DNA of 64,000 nt from positions 496,001 to 560,000 of the forward strand of contig JAFBJY010001374.1 of NCBI GenBank assembly GCA_016801885.1. Reading direction: 5' to 3'. The notes beneath the pieces were generated by a model, which saw only the letters and a program-made list of their open reading frames with translations, was not told the origin of the DNA and did not search any database. The DNA is from Toxotes chatareus. Lineage: Eukaryota; Chordata; Actinopteri; Toxotidae. Below are positions 9,812-21,300 of the stretch, in pieces (within the stretch, counting starts at the first letter, position 1; every line of letters starts with the position of its first letter). The translations under genes were made by a program, and so were the position numbers.

Positions 9812-12800
9812 TTTCCCCCAAAAAAAAAATTAAAGTTTTTTGGGGGGGGGGGGGGGCCCCCAACCCCCAAAAAAAGGGGGGGTTTTTTTTTTTGGGGGGG
9901 TTTTTTTAAAAAAAAAATTTTTTGGGGTTGGGGGTTTTTTAAAAAAAAAAAACCCCGGGGGGCCCCCAAAAAAATTTTTTTTTTTTTTTAAATTTTTTTT
10001 TTTTAAAAAGGGGGGGGGAAAAAAATTTTTGGGGCCCCTTTTTTTTTTTTTAAAAAAAAAAAAGGGGGAAAAAATTTTTTTTTTAAAGGGTTTTTTTTAA
10101 AAAAAAAAAAAATTTTTTTTGGAAAAAGGGGAAAAAAAAAAAAATTTGGGAAAAATTTTTAAAACCCCCCCTTTTTTTCCCCAAACCCTTTAAAAAAAAA
10201 ACCCCCGGGAAAAAAACCCAAAAGGGGTTCCCAAAAAAAAAAATTTTTAAAAAAAATTTTAAAAAAAAAAAATTTGGGGGGGCCCTTTGGCCCGGGGGGT
10301 TTTTCCCCCCCCGGGGGGGGTTTTTTGGGGGGGGGGAAAACCCCCCAAAAAAAAAAAAAAAGGGGTTTTTTTTAAAAATTTAAAATTTTTTTTAAAAAAA
10401 ACCCCCCAAAAAAATTCCCCTTTTTTTTTAAAACCAAAAAAAAAAAATTTTGGGGGGGGAAAAAACCCCCCTTCTGGGGGAAAAAAAATTTTTTGGGGGG
10501 GGGGGGCCCCCCCTTTTTTTTTTTAAAGGGGGAAGGGGGGTTTTTTAAAATTTGGGGTTTTTTTTGGGAAAAAAAGGGGGTTTGGGCCCGGGGGGGGTTT
10601 TTTTTGTCCCGGGCCCCCCCTTTTTTTAAAAATTTTTTTGGGAAAAAAGGTTTCCCCCCAAAAAAATTTTTTTTTTAAAAAAAAAAAATTTTTAAAATTT
10701 TTTTTTTTTAAAAAACCCGGGGGGGGGGAAAAAAAAATTTTAAAAAAAGCAAAACCCCCCCCCAAAAAAAATTTTCCCAAAAAAAAGGGGGGGAAAAAAA
10801 AGGGGGGGGGGCCCCCCCCCTTTTTTTTTTGGGGGAAAAAGGGGGGGGGTTTTTTTTTTTTAAAAAATTTTTGGGGGTTTTTTTTCCCCCCCCCCAAAAA
10901 AAGGGGGGTTTTTTTAAAAAAAAATTTTTTCCCCAAACCCCAAAAAAATTTTGGGGGGGGGCCCCCCCTTTTTTGGGGGGAAAAATTTTTTTTTCCCCTT
11001 TTGGGGGGGTTTTTTCCTGCAAAAAATTTTTCCCCCCCCCCTTTTTTTTTTTTTTTTTCCCCTTTCCCCCCCCCTTTTTTTTCCCCCCCTTTTTTTTTTT
11101 TTTTTTTTCCTTTTTTTTTTAAACCATTTTATTTTTTCCCCAATTTTTAAAAAAAAAAAAAAATTTTAAACAACCCCCCCTTTTGGGGGGGGAAAAAAAT
11201 TTTTTAAAAAAAAACCCCCCCAAAAAAAAAAACCCCCTTTTTTGGAAAAAACCCTTTTTTTTTTTTTTTTCCCCCCCCAAAAAACCCCTTTTAAAACCCC
11301 CCCCCCCCAAAAAAAAAAAAAAATTTCCCTTTAAAAAAAGCAAAAAAAAAAACCCCAAAAAAAAGGGGCCCCCAAAAAAATTTTTTTTAAAAAAAAAAAG
11401 GGGGGAAAAAACCCGGGGGGCCCCCCAAATTTTTCAAAATCCCCCCCTTTTAAAAAAGGGGGGGTTTGTTTTAAAAGGGGGAAATTTTTTGGGGGGGGGG
11501 GGGAAAAAAAAAAAAAAAAATTTTTTTAAAAAACCCCTTTTAAAAATTTTTTTTTTTTTTTTCCCCCCCCAAATTTTGGGGGCCCAAAAAAAAAAAATTT
11601 CCCTTTTTAAAAAAATTTTTTTTTTTTGGGGGGAAAAAAAAAAAACCCCCTTTTTTTTTTGGGTTTTTTCCCCGGGGTTTTGGGGGAAAAAAAGGGGGGG
11701 GTTTTAAAAAAAAAAAAGGGGGGGGGGGAAACCAAAGGGGCCAAAAAAAACCCCCCCCCCCAAAATTTGGGGGGGGCCCCTTTAAATAAAAAAAATTTTT
11801 TTTTTTTTCCCCCCCTTTTTTTTTTGGGGGCCCCCCTTTTTTTTTTTTGGGGGAATTTTTCCCCCAAATTTTAAATTTCCACAGGAGGGAAAATTTTCCC
11901 AAATTTTTTTAAACCCCCCCCCCCCCTTTTTTTGTTTTTTTTCCCCCCCCTTTTTAAAAAAATTTTTTTTTAAAATTTAAAAAAAACCCCCCCCCCCCTT
12001 TTTTTCCCCCCCCCAAAAAAAAAAAAACCCCTTTTTTCCAAAAATTTTTTTCCCCAAAAAAACCCCCCTTTTTTAAATTTTTTAAATTTTTTTTAAATTT
12101 TTTTTTTTTTGGGGGGGGGGGGAAAAAAGGTTAAAAAAAAAAAAAAATTTTTTTAAAAATTTAAAAAAAAGGGGGGTTTTAAAAAATTTTTTTTTAAAAA
12201 AATTTTGGGGGAAAAATTTTTTCCCGGTTTCCCTTTTCCCAAAATTTTTTTTTCCCCAAAAAAAAAATTTTTTTTTTCCCCCCAAAAAACCCCCCCCAAA
12301 AAATTTTTTTTAACCCTTTTTTCCTTTTTTCCCCCCTTTTTTAAAATTTTTTTTTTTTTTAAAATTTTTTTTTTCCCCCCTTTTGGGGTTTTTTTTTTTT
12401 TTTTTTAATTTATTTTTTTTTCCCAGGGGGGGGGGGGGGGGGAAAAATTTTTTAAAAAATTTTTAAAAATTTTAAAAAAATTTTTTTTTGGGGGGGTTTT
12501 TTTTTTTGGGGGGAAAAAAATTTTTAAAAAAAAAATTTTTTTTTTTTCCCCCCCAAAAAAATTTTTTTTAAAAAAATTTTTTTTTAAAAAAACCCTTTTC
12601 CCCCTTTTTTTCCCCCCAAAAAAAATTTTTTTTTGGGGAAAAAAAAACCCCCCCCCTTTTTTTTTTTTTTTTTTTCCCCCCTTTTTTTTTTTTTAAAAAA
12701 AAGGGCCTTTTGGGTTTTTCCCAAAAAAAAAAAAAACCCCCCCCCTTTTTTTTTGGGGGGAAAAAACCCCCAAATTTTTTTTTTTTGGGGGGGGAAAAAG

Positions 12801-14033
12801 GGTTTTTTTTTGGGGTTTTTGGGGGGAAAAAAAAAGGGGCCCGGGGAAAAAAAAAAAATTTTTCCCGGGGTTTGGGGGGTTTTTTTTTTTTTTTTTTTTT
12901 GGGGGGGGGGGCCCCCCCCCCGGGGGGGGTTTTTTTTTTTAAAAAATTTTTTTTTTAAAAATTTTTTTTCCCTTTTTAAAGGGGTTTTTTTGGGGGGGGA
13001 AAAAAAAAAAATTTTTTTTTTAAAAGGGGAAAATTTTTAAAAAAAATTTTTTGGTTTAAAGTTTCCCTTTTTTTGGTTTTTTTAAAAAAGTTTTTTAATT
13101 TTGGGGGGGTTTTTTTTTTTTTTTTTTTTTCCCTTTTTTTAAAAAAAAAAAAAAATTTTTTTTTCCCCCGGGGGGGGGTTTTCCCTTTAAAAAGGTTTTT
13201 TTTTTTGGGGGGGGGAAATTTTTCCCCCCTTTTTTTCCCTTTTTTTTTTTTGGGGGGGGGGGGTTTTTTTTTTGGGGTTTTTTAAACCCCCTTTTTTTTC
13301 CCCCCCCCCCCCTTTTTTGGGAAAAAAACCCTTTTTTCCCCCTTTTTTTTCCCAAAAAAACCCCCCCCCAAAAAAAAATTTTTTTTTTTAAAAGGGGGGG
13401 GTTTTTTTTTTTTTATTTTTTTTTGGGGGGGTTTCTTTTTTTTCCCCCGGGGGTTTTTAAATTTTCCCCCTTTTTTTTTTTTGGGGGGAATTTTTTGGGG
13501 GGAAAAAAAATTTTTTTTCCGGGGGGGGGGAAAATTTCCCCAAATTTAAATTTTTTTTTTTCCCCCGGGGGGTTTTTTAAAAAAAAATTTTTTTTAAAAA
13601 AAAGGAAAGGGGGTTTAAAAAAAATTTTTTCCCTTTTTTTTTTAAAAAAAACCCATTTTTTCCCCCAAAAAAAAGGGGAAATTTTTATTTTTAACAAATT
13701 TTTTTTTTAAAATAAAAAAAAAAATTTTTTTTTTAAAAATTTTTGGGGGGGGGGGGGGGGCCCCCCCTTTTTTTTTGGGGGGCCCCTTTTTTTTTTTTTT
13801 TTGTTTTTTCCCCCCCCAAAAAAACGGGTTTTTTTAAACCCAGGGGACCCCAAAAAAAAAAAAAAATTTTTTAAAAAACCCCCCCCCCAAAAAATTTTTT
13901 TTTTTTTTTCCAAAAAAATTTTTTTTGGGGGGAAACCCCCCCTTTCAAAAAAATTTTTTAAAAAAAATTTTTTGGGGCCGGGGGGGTTGGGGGAAAAGGC
14001 CCCGGGCGGGGGCCAAACCCCCCCCCCCCCCCC

Positions 14034-14064
<31 letters not shown>

Positions 14065-15055
14065 GATGAATTTAAAAAAAAAAAAAATTTTTTTTCCCCC
14101 CCCCTTTTTTTTTGGGTTTAAAAAATTTTAAAAATTTTTTTTTTAAAAAATTTTTTTTGGGAAATTTTTTTTAAAAAAAATTTTCCCAACCCAGGGAAAA
14201 AGGGTTTAAATTTTTTTTTTTTTCCCCCCCCCTTTCCGGGGGGAAAAAAAAAAAATTTTTAAAAAAAATTTTTAAAAAAAAACCCCCCCCCCCCCAAAAA
14301 AAATTTTGGGGAAAAAACTTAAAAAACCCCCCCCTTCCCAAAAAAATTTTTTCCCCCCCCCCCCCCCCCCCTTTTTTTTTAAAAAAAAAAAATTTTTTAA
14401 AAAAAAACCCCCCTTTTTTTTTTAAAAAAAAAAATTTTTTTAAAAAAAAGGGGGGAAATTTTTTTTTTTAAAAAAACAAAAAAAAAAAAAATTTTTAAAA
14501 GGGGGGGGGGGGAAAAAAGGCAAAAAAAAAGGGGGGGGGGAAAAAAAGGGGGGGAAAAAAAAAAAAAAAAAATTTTTAAAAAAAAAAAGGGCCCCCAAAA
14601 CCCCCCAAAATTTTTTTGGGGGGGGGGTTTTTTTCCCCCCTTTTTTTTCCCCCCCGGGGGGGGGAAAAATTTTTTCCCCCTTTGGGGAAAAAAAAACCCC
14701 CCCCCAAAAAAAAAAAAAAAGGGGGGAAAGGAAAAAAAAAAACCCGGAAAAAAAAAAACCCAAAAGGGGGGGGTTAAAAAATTTTTTTTTTTTGGGGGGG
14801 GGGGGCCCCCCCCTTTTTTAAAAAAAATTTTTTTTTTTTAAAAAAAAAAAAATTTTTTAATTTTTTAAAAGGGGAAGGGGGGGGTTTTTTAAATTTTTAA
14901 AAAAAGGGGGGGAAAAAAAAAATTTTTTTAAAAAGGGGGGGTTTTTCCCCCCTTTTTTTTAAAAAAAAAAAAAAAAAGGGGGTTTTTTTAAAAATTTTTT
15001 TTGTTTTTTTGTGGGGGTTTTTGGGCCCGGGGGGGTTTTTTAAAAAAAATTAAAG
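6361..15055. other. Homopolymer-run block (about 8.7 kb), not interpretable as natural sequence
   Basis: From the end of the LINE tail the sequence turns into back-to-back runs of A, C, G and T, usually 3-12 bases long, with almost no dinucleotide or codon texture. Open frames in it translate only into Lys, Phe, Gly and Pro (AAA, TTT, GGG, CCC), which is a by-product of the runs. Isolated mixed bases are rare. Texture recovers gradually at 15000-15060, where BEL pol appears mid-gene, so the block probably hides the upstream part of that element. I annotate no genes here. Confidence 0.95.
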
Positions 15056-17925
15056 GTTTTAATGTTCTCCTTTATTGTGAGGAAGCCCCGGGGAAAACTT
15101 TTTAAAGGTTCTTGGGGTGTCGTGACAATGATCTCACCAAAAAAGTGGTGGACTATCCATGCGATTCCACTTTTTTGGGAACAGTCCATCACCCCCCGGT
15201 TGAAAATCTTTTGGACTGAGGAGGGCAGCAGAACATCAAAAGGGGGAAATGCGGCAGTGATGGGCTTTTTTGTTGAGGGGGATTTTTTGGATAGGCCCCC
15301 GCTCATTGGCTAAAAGGGTGGGGGCCTTGATGTCCTCTTTACAAAAAAAATTTGGGACATCAAACATAACCCCCATAAAAAAATTTAAACCGAAGAAATT
15401 GATGAAAGCTTTTTGGCAGAGGAAGGAAGAAATCAAGATCTCAACCTCACATAGATGACACCTGTACAAACCAGCCCTGGGGGTTTGGAATTTATGTCAA
15501 AACCTTTCCTTTTCATTTCCCTGGGGCCCAAAAAAAATTCTCCCTTGGGGCGTTCTGTAACAATAAAAAATTGTTTGATCCACTGGGTTTTTTTCCTTTT
15601 GACCATTAAAGGGAACTACTCCTCGAAACTCTCATCCCAACATATGGACTGGGACACTTGTCTTCCCGAGGAAAAATTTAAAGGGTTGGAAAGATGGCAT
15701 GAGTCCTATCCCCCGGGAAAGGCCCAAACATCACGCCCCCAATTTTTTCCCCACCTCCAACCTTTGCAAGGGGTTGTGTTTTTTTTTTTCCGATCTTCAG
15801 AAAAAGCAATCTCTCGGGGTTGGCCTACCTAAAGGGGTTACAAATGTGCGGGGGTGACAGTGAAGTGGGTTTTTGTCTTTGGCAAGTCTAGTTTATCTCC
15901 TCAGGCGGGTTAACTTTCCCAGGTTGGAGTTTTTGCAGCTGTGTTCTTTGGGATTGCGAGTTGGTGATCAGAGACGATCTGAAAATGACCCTTGATCTTG
16001 ATTCTCCCTGAAAACCGAGTTGTTTGGGGCACAAAATAATGAGCCCAAAAGGGGTTTTATGTATAAAAGCAACGCTTACGGGCCAAACAGTAAAAGCGTC
16101 CAAAAACAAATGGAGCTATGTTCCTTAGAGTTGAAGGCAAAACCATGGTTCCCGAGGGATTCCCAGCTGAATTTTGCAAACACCATGGCTAACGGATAGC
16201 TTTCCAACCAACCCGGAAAGTTAAAAAGGGTCCTTACTGAAAAAGACAACATATGATCGGTGGGGCCCAGAATCGTGGGGAAATTGATAAAAGATAACAT
16301 CTTTACCCTGCCAAATCCAAAAAAACCCTGGGCCCCAGAGAGGTTTGAGCGGTTCTCTAGTTGGAGCTCACTCCCCAAAGGCTTTTTACCCCACCCAATT
16401 TAATTGTTTTTCTCCGGGAAAAGGCTTTCCTCCCTGGATCCCAATTTTGGGAAATTTTTATCAGTGGCTGTTTAACCCAAAACCCAGAACACATCTTTCA
16501 TCAAATTGTGTGCAGCGTGACAGCTATCAAAAGGGCTGAAATGTATTAAATCAAAACCGGGATCTGCCCAAAACCAGCCCTCTTCATAAGCTTCATCCTG
16601 TCATTGATAGTGAAGGACTGTTGAGAAAAAGGCGGTGATTGATCAGGCCAAAAAAGTTCTGCCCCAAATCCAATCATCATTCAAGCCGCCACCACTTCCT
16701 TTTTCTTTGTCCTTACCACCCCAAAATCGGAAAAACATCGGGAGACACTTCACAGAAGGTGCAATCCGAGAAAAGTGGTCTGTGGGTTGGGGGGGAGGAA
16801 AACGCCCATAAACAGTTTATTCAGGGGTTGTGTCACATGCAGAAGCTGGGGAGGAAAAATGGTGGATTCGGGTTTACCTGTAAAACGTCTGAAGGGAAAC
16901 CACCTTTTTTTTTTTGGGACTTGATTTTTTTTGGAAACCAGGAGGTTATCCCCCCGCACCAAAAGGGGGCCCAAAACCAAAAAAAAAGGTGGGCATTTTT
17001 TGTTTTACCATGTCCCGTGCTATTCACATTGGGGTTATTAAAAACCGGGCCTCCTGGTTTCAAAATGCCTGGAATTTTTTTCTCCATCAAAAGGATGTCC
17101 AAAAAAACCCGGGCTCTGACCGTGGGACTAATTTTGGAAAAGGACATGGGGCTGAAAATGGTTTCCCCTTCCCTTCGGGTTCAGGCTTTACAAAATACCC
17201 CCTTTCCCCAAAAAAAAGGCCCCGGGGTTTTTTTAACCCCTCCTCCTCTTCTCACATGGGTGGGGGCGGGAGGCGTGTAATTGGATTGGCCCCAGGTTCT
17301 AGACTCCATGCCCATGTGGGACCCTTCTAACTGACTCTGAAGTCCTAGTCCCTTGATGGCAGAAAGTCAGTGCTTTGTGAAAAGAGGCCGTTGACCCCTG
17401 TATCCCCCGGCCCAGGGGCCCCCTTTTTTTCTCCTTCCATTTTGCTAAAACTCAGAAAAAGGTCCTCTCTTGCCCCGTCAGTGAGTTCTAAAAAGGAGAT
17501 TTGCTAAAGAATAGTGGAAAAGTTCAACCCTGGCAGGGCGTTCTGGGCTAGGGGGGCGAAAGGGAAATTTTAAACCCGCGGAAACAGGCCGGAGTGGAAC
17601 CCCAAAACCAAATCTCAGAAAAAGGGACGTTTTTTTTAATAAAAGACAGTCAGACACAAAGAATCAGTAGGGGGAATCATTGAAAAACTTTTCCCCCAGC
17701 AAAGATGGACTGGAAAAGGAAGGTGGAAATAAAGGTAAGTAGAAATGGGACAGTAAAACATTCCCCAGACCCTTTTTCTGGGGTGGTCCCCCTTTCTCCC
17801 GGGGGACAGAAAGGTTGGACGTTTTTTGAACTCCCCAGCTTCTTAGTCCCAAAAATGATTGATGAGGGGAAAAGTTGTTTTTTCCCTCTCCAGCTGGAAA
17901 AAAGTCCCCTGTAAGCCTGGTTGGA
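15056..17925 (+). pseudogene. BEL/Pao retrotransposon pol, upstream copy A (RT, RNase H, integrase), 5' end lost
   Basis: Polyprotein part of a BEL/Pao LTR retrotransposon. Readable pieces in order: FIVRK/NFL at the start (family FxVREDHRNFLRFLW); a degraded catalytic YVDD box at 15269-15294 (FVEGDFLD); KDLNL-like text at 15435 with FDPLGF and LTIKG near 15570-15612; RNase H-side sequence near 15900-15960; KLHPVIDSEGLLR near 16587-16623 opening the integrase; RHFTEGAIR-like text near 16745; SSSSHMGG near 17243-17266 (family NPPHSSHMGG); and PLTPVS at 17388-17405. The end resembles RVSRNGTVK near 17731-17760. Frameshifts are everywhere, many from run flattening. The same 2.9 kb recurs at 21476-24330. 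Confidence 0.88.
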
Positions 17926-18375
17926 GGCACGGGGGGGTTTTAAAGGGTGGTGGATTTTTTCCCCAATACCAGGCGGGGGGTTAGTGGAATTAAGGGGTTT
18001 TGGTGTTTTTTGTGTTTTTGGGGTGCCGCCTGGTGGTGGCTTTTTGGGTTGATTCAGTAGAGATGTTTTCATGGTAGGGAATTTTTTGTCTTTGGGTCTT
18101 TGGAAGGGGGGTTCGGTGTCGTTGTCTGCTTTCCCAGTCGCTGGGGGTTCTCGGGGGCGGCTTCATCTTAAGTTGAATGGGGTTTGTAATTGTTTTGGGC
18201 CGGTTGTGTGTCCATTTCTGTGTTTTGGGTGCATTGTTTGCCTTTTCATACCGTATTTTTGGTTACCCTAATTCGTTTTTTATGCCCGATATATTTTCTT
18301 CTTTTATCAATATTAATCTATTTTTTTTGTGCTCTCTTTTGTATTTTTAAAAAAAAACTTATTTTCGTCATTAAA
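17925..18375 (+). repeat. BEL/Pao LTR and leader, copy 1 (shared between tandem elements)
   Basis: About 450 bp following the pol end, beginning after a G-rich purine tract (GGCACGGGGGGG, 17925-17937) that would be the polypurine tract. It recurs at 24330-24785 with about 6.41 kb offset. Shared landmarks are GCCTGGTGGTGGCTTTT, GCCCGATATATTTTCTT and TTTTGTGCTCTCTTTTGTAT. It ends in a leader just before ATGCCTCCAAA. The exact LTR ends and primer-binding site cannot be fixed because of damage. Confidence 0.65.
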
Positions 18376-20400
18376 ATGCCTCCAAAAATTCCCAACCCTT
18401 TTGTTCCTTGGAGGATTTTAAATTGATAAAGGGAATTTTTTTTTAAAACTAGCTGTATAGCTGTAAAACGTTCCTGCAAAAACCCTTATGAGGACAGCAT
18501 AGAAAAAGATGAACACTTTTGGGAACTTAAGGATCGCTGCTACACTCCCTTTTTTTTGTTGGCCCTTCAGGGAAAAATACGGTCAAAGAAACCCCGACTT
18601 TTCCAGATAAAAGACAAAAAAAAATGGCTCAAAAGGGGCGGCCTTGACACAGGTTTCGTCGTCTGACCCCCGCTCCAGAAAATCCCCTCTTCCCTCAACA
18701 AAAAGGGCTCTAGAGTCAGCTTAGAAGCAGAAAGGACCGTGCCAAAGAAAGGGGGCCTAAAACCAGACAGCCTTCACAAAAAAAAGAAAGTGAGCTAAAA
18801 ATAAGAAAGCTAAGCTGGAACCCAAAAATTGACTACATGAATGTGGGAAGAAGCTGAAGCTGCTTAAGCGGCTCAGTGCTAAAAGGCAGCAACGGCAGCA
18901 GATGGGGCCGGCCCCATTTGAAATAAAAACTTTTTCTTGCCTCTTCAAGAGGTGCAGTAAAAAGAACTGATGATTATGTCACACAACATTTTTAAATAAC
19001 TTTGGAAAAAGTTTTAAAAAGGGAAAAAGATGTTAAAATTTCCCCCCCATCCCCAAGCCCATTACCCCTCCCTCATAAGGAAGAGCAAGATGGTCATTAT
19101 TCTTCCTGCCCATTCATCCTCCCCCTTTAGACGGGGAATCCTCAAAAAGGCCCAACCCCAAAATCGTCAACAGGGGACCTGTGTTCCCAAAGAAACACAC
19201 AGCAGTTTCCCAAAAGCCCGGAAACCAAAAGGAATTATGACTGTCAACAGGGGCGCTCTCCCCAACATGTCATTCCCCTAAAGATTTGACAAAACTGTTC
19301 CAGATTTCTTGTTAAAAATCAGCTTGTGTCTTGGGTTGACAAGTTTAAACCTTAAAACACTATCAATCCTGGAGAAACATTCATCAACACAATGAAAATC
19401 TTGCTCTCTCAAACAGAGGAGATGGATCTGCTGATAAAATGGCTGGGAAAGGGTTAAGTGAACAAGCACTTAGTTGGGTCTGTAAATGTTAACAACCTTT
19501 AAACGGTCTTAAAAAATGGGAGAGATTAAAACAAAATGGATCTCCAAAAGTGATAGAGGCTCTGTTTAGTAAAATAGAGAATTTCCCAAGATCCATAATA
19601 GAGACAGAAAAAAATTTCCCAAAACTAGCAGACCCTCCCCAGAGGGAAAAAAGGTTTAAAACCGATGGATACTTGCAGGGCTTATCTTGATACTGCAAAA
19701 AGGCTTTCCAAACCTATTGTTAAAAGTTCCCCCTATATCTCCAGGACAAATGGTTGTCTCATTTTTTAAATACAAGGACCCTTAATTTTCCAAACCTTTC
19801 TATTCTTTAAATTTTCATTTTTGCGGGGAAGCTAAAGGGAAAAGAAAGGGGCCCCAGCTTCAACCTGCCCCACTCTCCACCCCCTTGAAAAAAAGGTTCA
19901 TTCAAATGAAATCTGTCTCTGTACATAAAAAAAATCTGTCATCCCCAAAACCCGGGGCCTTTAACAGAAAAGACAATAAAAACAGAAAACCCAAAGACGG
20001 ACGGGCCCAGTGAACCAAAAAAACCCACCCCTGAAAAATGAAAGGGGGTTTTCAGGAAAATGATCTTGGATGACAAAAAAAATTCTTGAAAAGGAAAATA
20101 TATGTTTTGATTTTTTGTTTCCAAACATCAAGCAAAGTCCTTTAAACCCGGCCATTAAGTGCTAAAAGGGGTTGCGGCGGCGATAAACCCTTTTGCTTTT
20201 CATCCTGGTCCTGCCCCCAAACCTGTCCCTTTTTTTCCTTCATCAGAGAGCGGGGGGAGGGAGATGACCCGAGGCGGCGGATGTCCCCGAGGTGCACTGG
20301 GGTTTGTGGTGATGACTTTAAGGGGAAATCCTGTTTAAAAAAATCTGTCTTTGAATTGTATCCTAATGGTCATTATGTGCTGCAGAAAAAAGGGGCAAAA
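18376..20400 (+). pseudogene. BEL/Pao gag (full-length element)
   Basis: Capsid/nucleocapsid part of the element flanked by the two LTRs. ATGCCTCCAAA at 18376 is the likely gag start; the same start follows the second LTR at 24786. Readable family segments are LKLLKRLSAKRQQRQ near 18855-18900, TEEMDLLIKWLGK at 19415-19450 and SPKVIEALFSKIENFP at 19541-19588. The cysteine knuckle expected near 20080-20160 has lost its cysteines (only HQAK remains). Stop codons and frameshifts interrupt it throughout; some are sequence damage and some may be real decay. Confidence 0.85.
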
Positions 20401-21300
20401 TTTTTTAGATGCCCAGAGCAATGAAATCATTTTAAGTCGGGATTTTTTTGACATTTTAAAAAGGGTGGGGGCGTGCCCCTACCGCTCAAAACCTGTGCGG
20501 GGGTGACAGAAACAGCTGGAAAAAAAGCTCAGGGTTTCCCAAGTAGAGTCATAGATGGGACCAAGCATTCCCCCTACACTCATTGGTGAAATTAATTCCC
20601 CAACAACAGGTGGGAATCCCAATACCAAAAGGCTCCCCAACCATCACCAGCACCCAAGAAAAAATAGCAGACAAATCCCCCTCGTCAGCCCGACATCCTT
20701 GCTATTGGAAGGGGAAACTTACCCAGAGCTAAAAGGGAAATAAACAGTACAATGGGCCTGCAGTACTATTAAAAACTAGACCTTGGGGGGGTCTTTAGGT
20801 TTGATGTATGCATAAGGGGTGCTCATAAGACAAAAGTGAGTTCTATGGGGACCATCCTGGATAAGGGGTATCCCCTTTTTCCCGTTGAGAAAAAAATCGA
20901 AAAAAGGGGGGCACCCAAAAAATGTGGGACAAGCTTTCCCCTGCTCACCCCCACAAATGCTCACTGGTATCAAACAAAAAAGATAATCGGGAGAAACATT
21001 CACACCGGGAAAATGACCCAACTTCCTCATTAAGATCGGTTTTTTTTTCCCGCAGGATCATAGGTTTTTTTAAACCCCAAAAAAAGGGGGGTGGCCCTTT
21101 TCCCCTTTCCGAACCAAAGGAGGCGTCTCTAACAACGAACAAATCTTAACCCGTCAATGTCCTGGGGAAACACTGGAGAAAAGTCTGAAATAAAAGTGCA
21201 TTTTACTGGGTTTGCAAAAACTTGACAACAAACATGCTAAATTACCACCACTGACAAAAGGGCCAAAGTGTTGGTACCCCCCCTTTTGGGGTTTATCCCC
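20401..21300 (+). pseudogene. BEL/Pao aspartic protease region
   Basis: Lies between gag and RT of the same element. Visible text includes DEQSN-like sequence near 20415, LKTCAGVTETAG at 20485-20520, IPNNR-like text near 20595, KLDLGG near 20775 and RGAHKTKVSSMGTI at 20814-20856. These match the order seen in teleost BEL polyproteins between the protease and the reverse transcriptase. The active-site D-S/T-G is not readable. Non-functional as given. Confidence 0.75.

Noticed and set aside
10800..11120. Dense G and C runs that could be read as G-quadruplex or i-motif arrays
   Set aside because: All run types are equally dense there, so the pattern reflects the homopolymer artefact, not a structured motif.
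6361..14763. Dozens of open frames of 60-174 codons made of Lys, Phe, Gly and Pro
   Set aside because: They are literal translations of A, T, G and C runs. No codon texture, no domain, and they occur on both strands at the same places.
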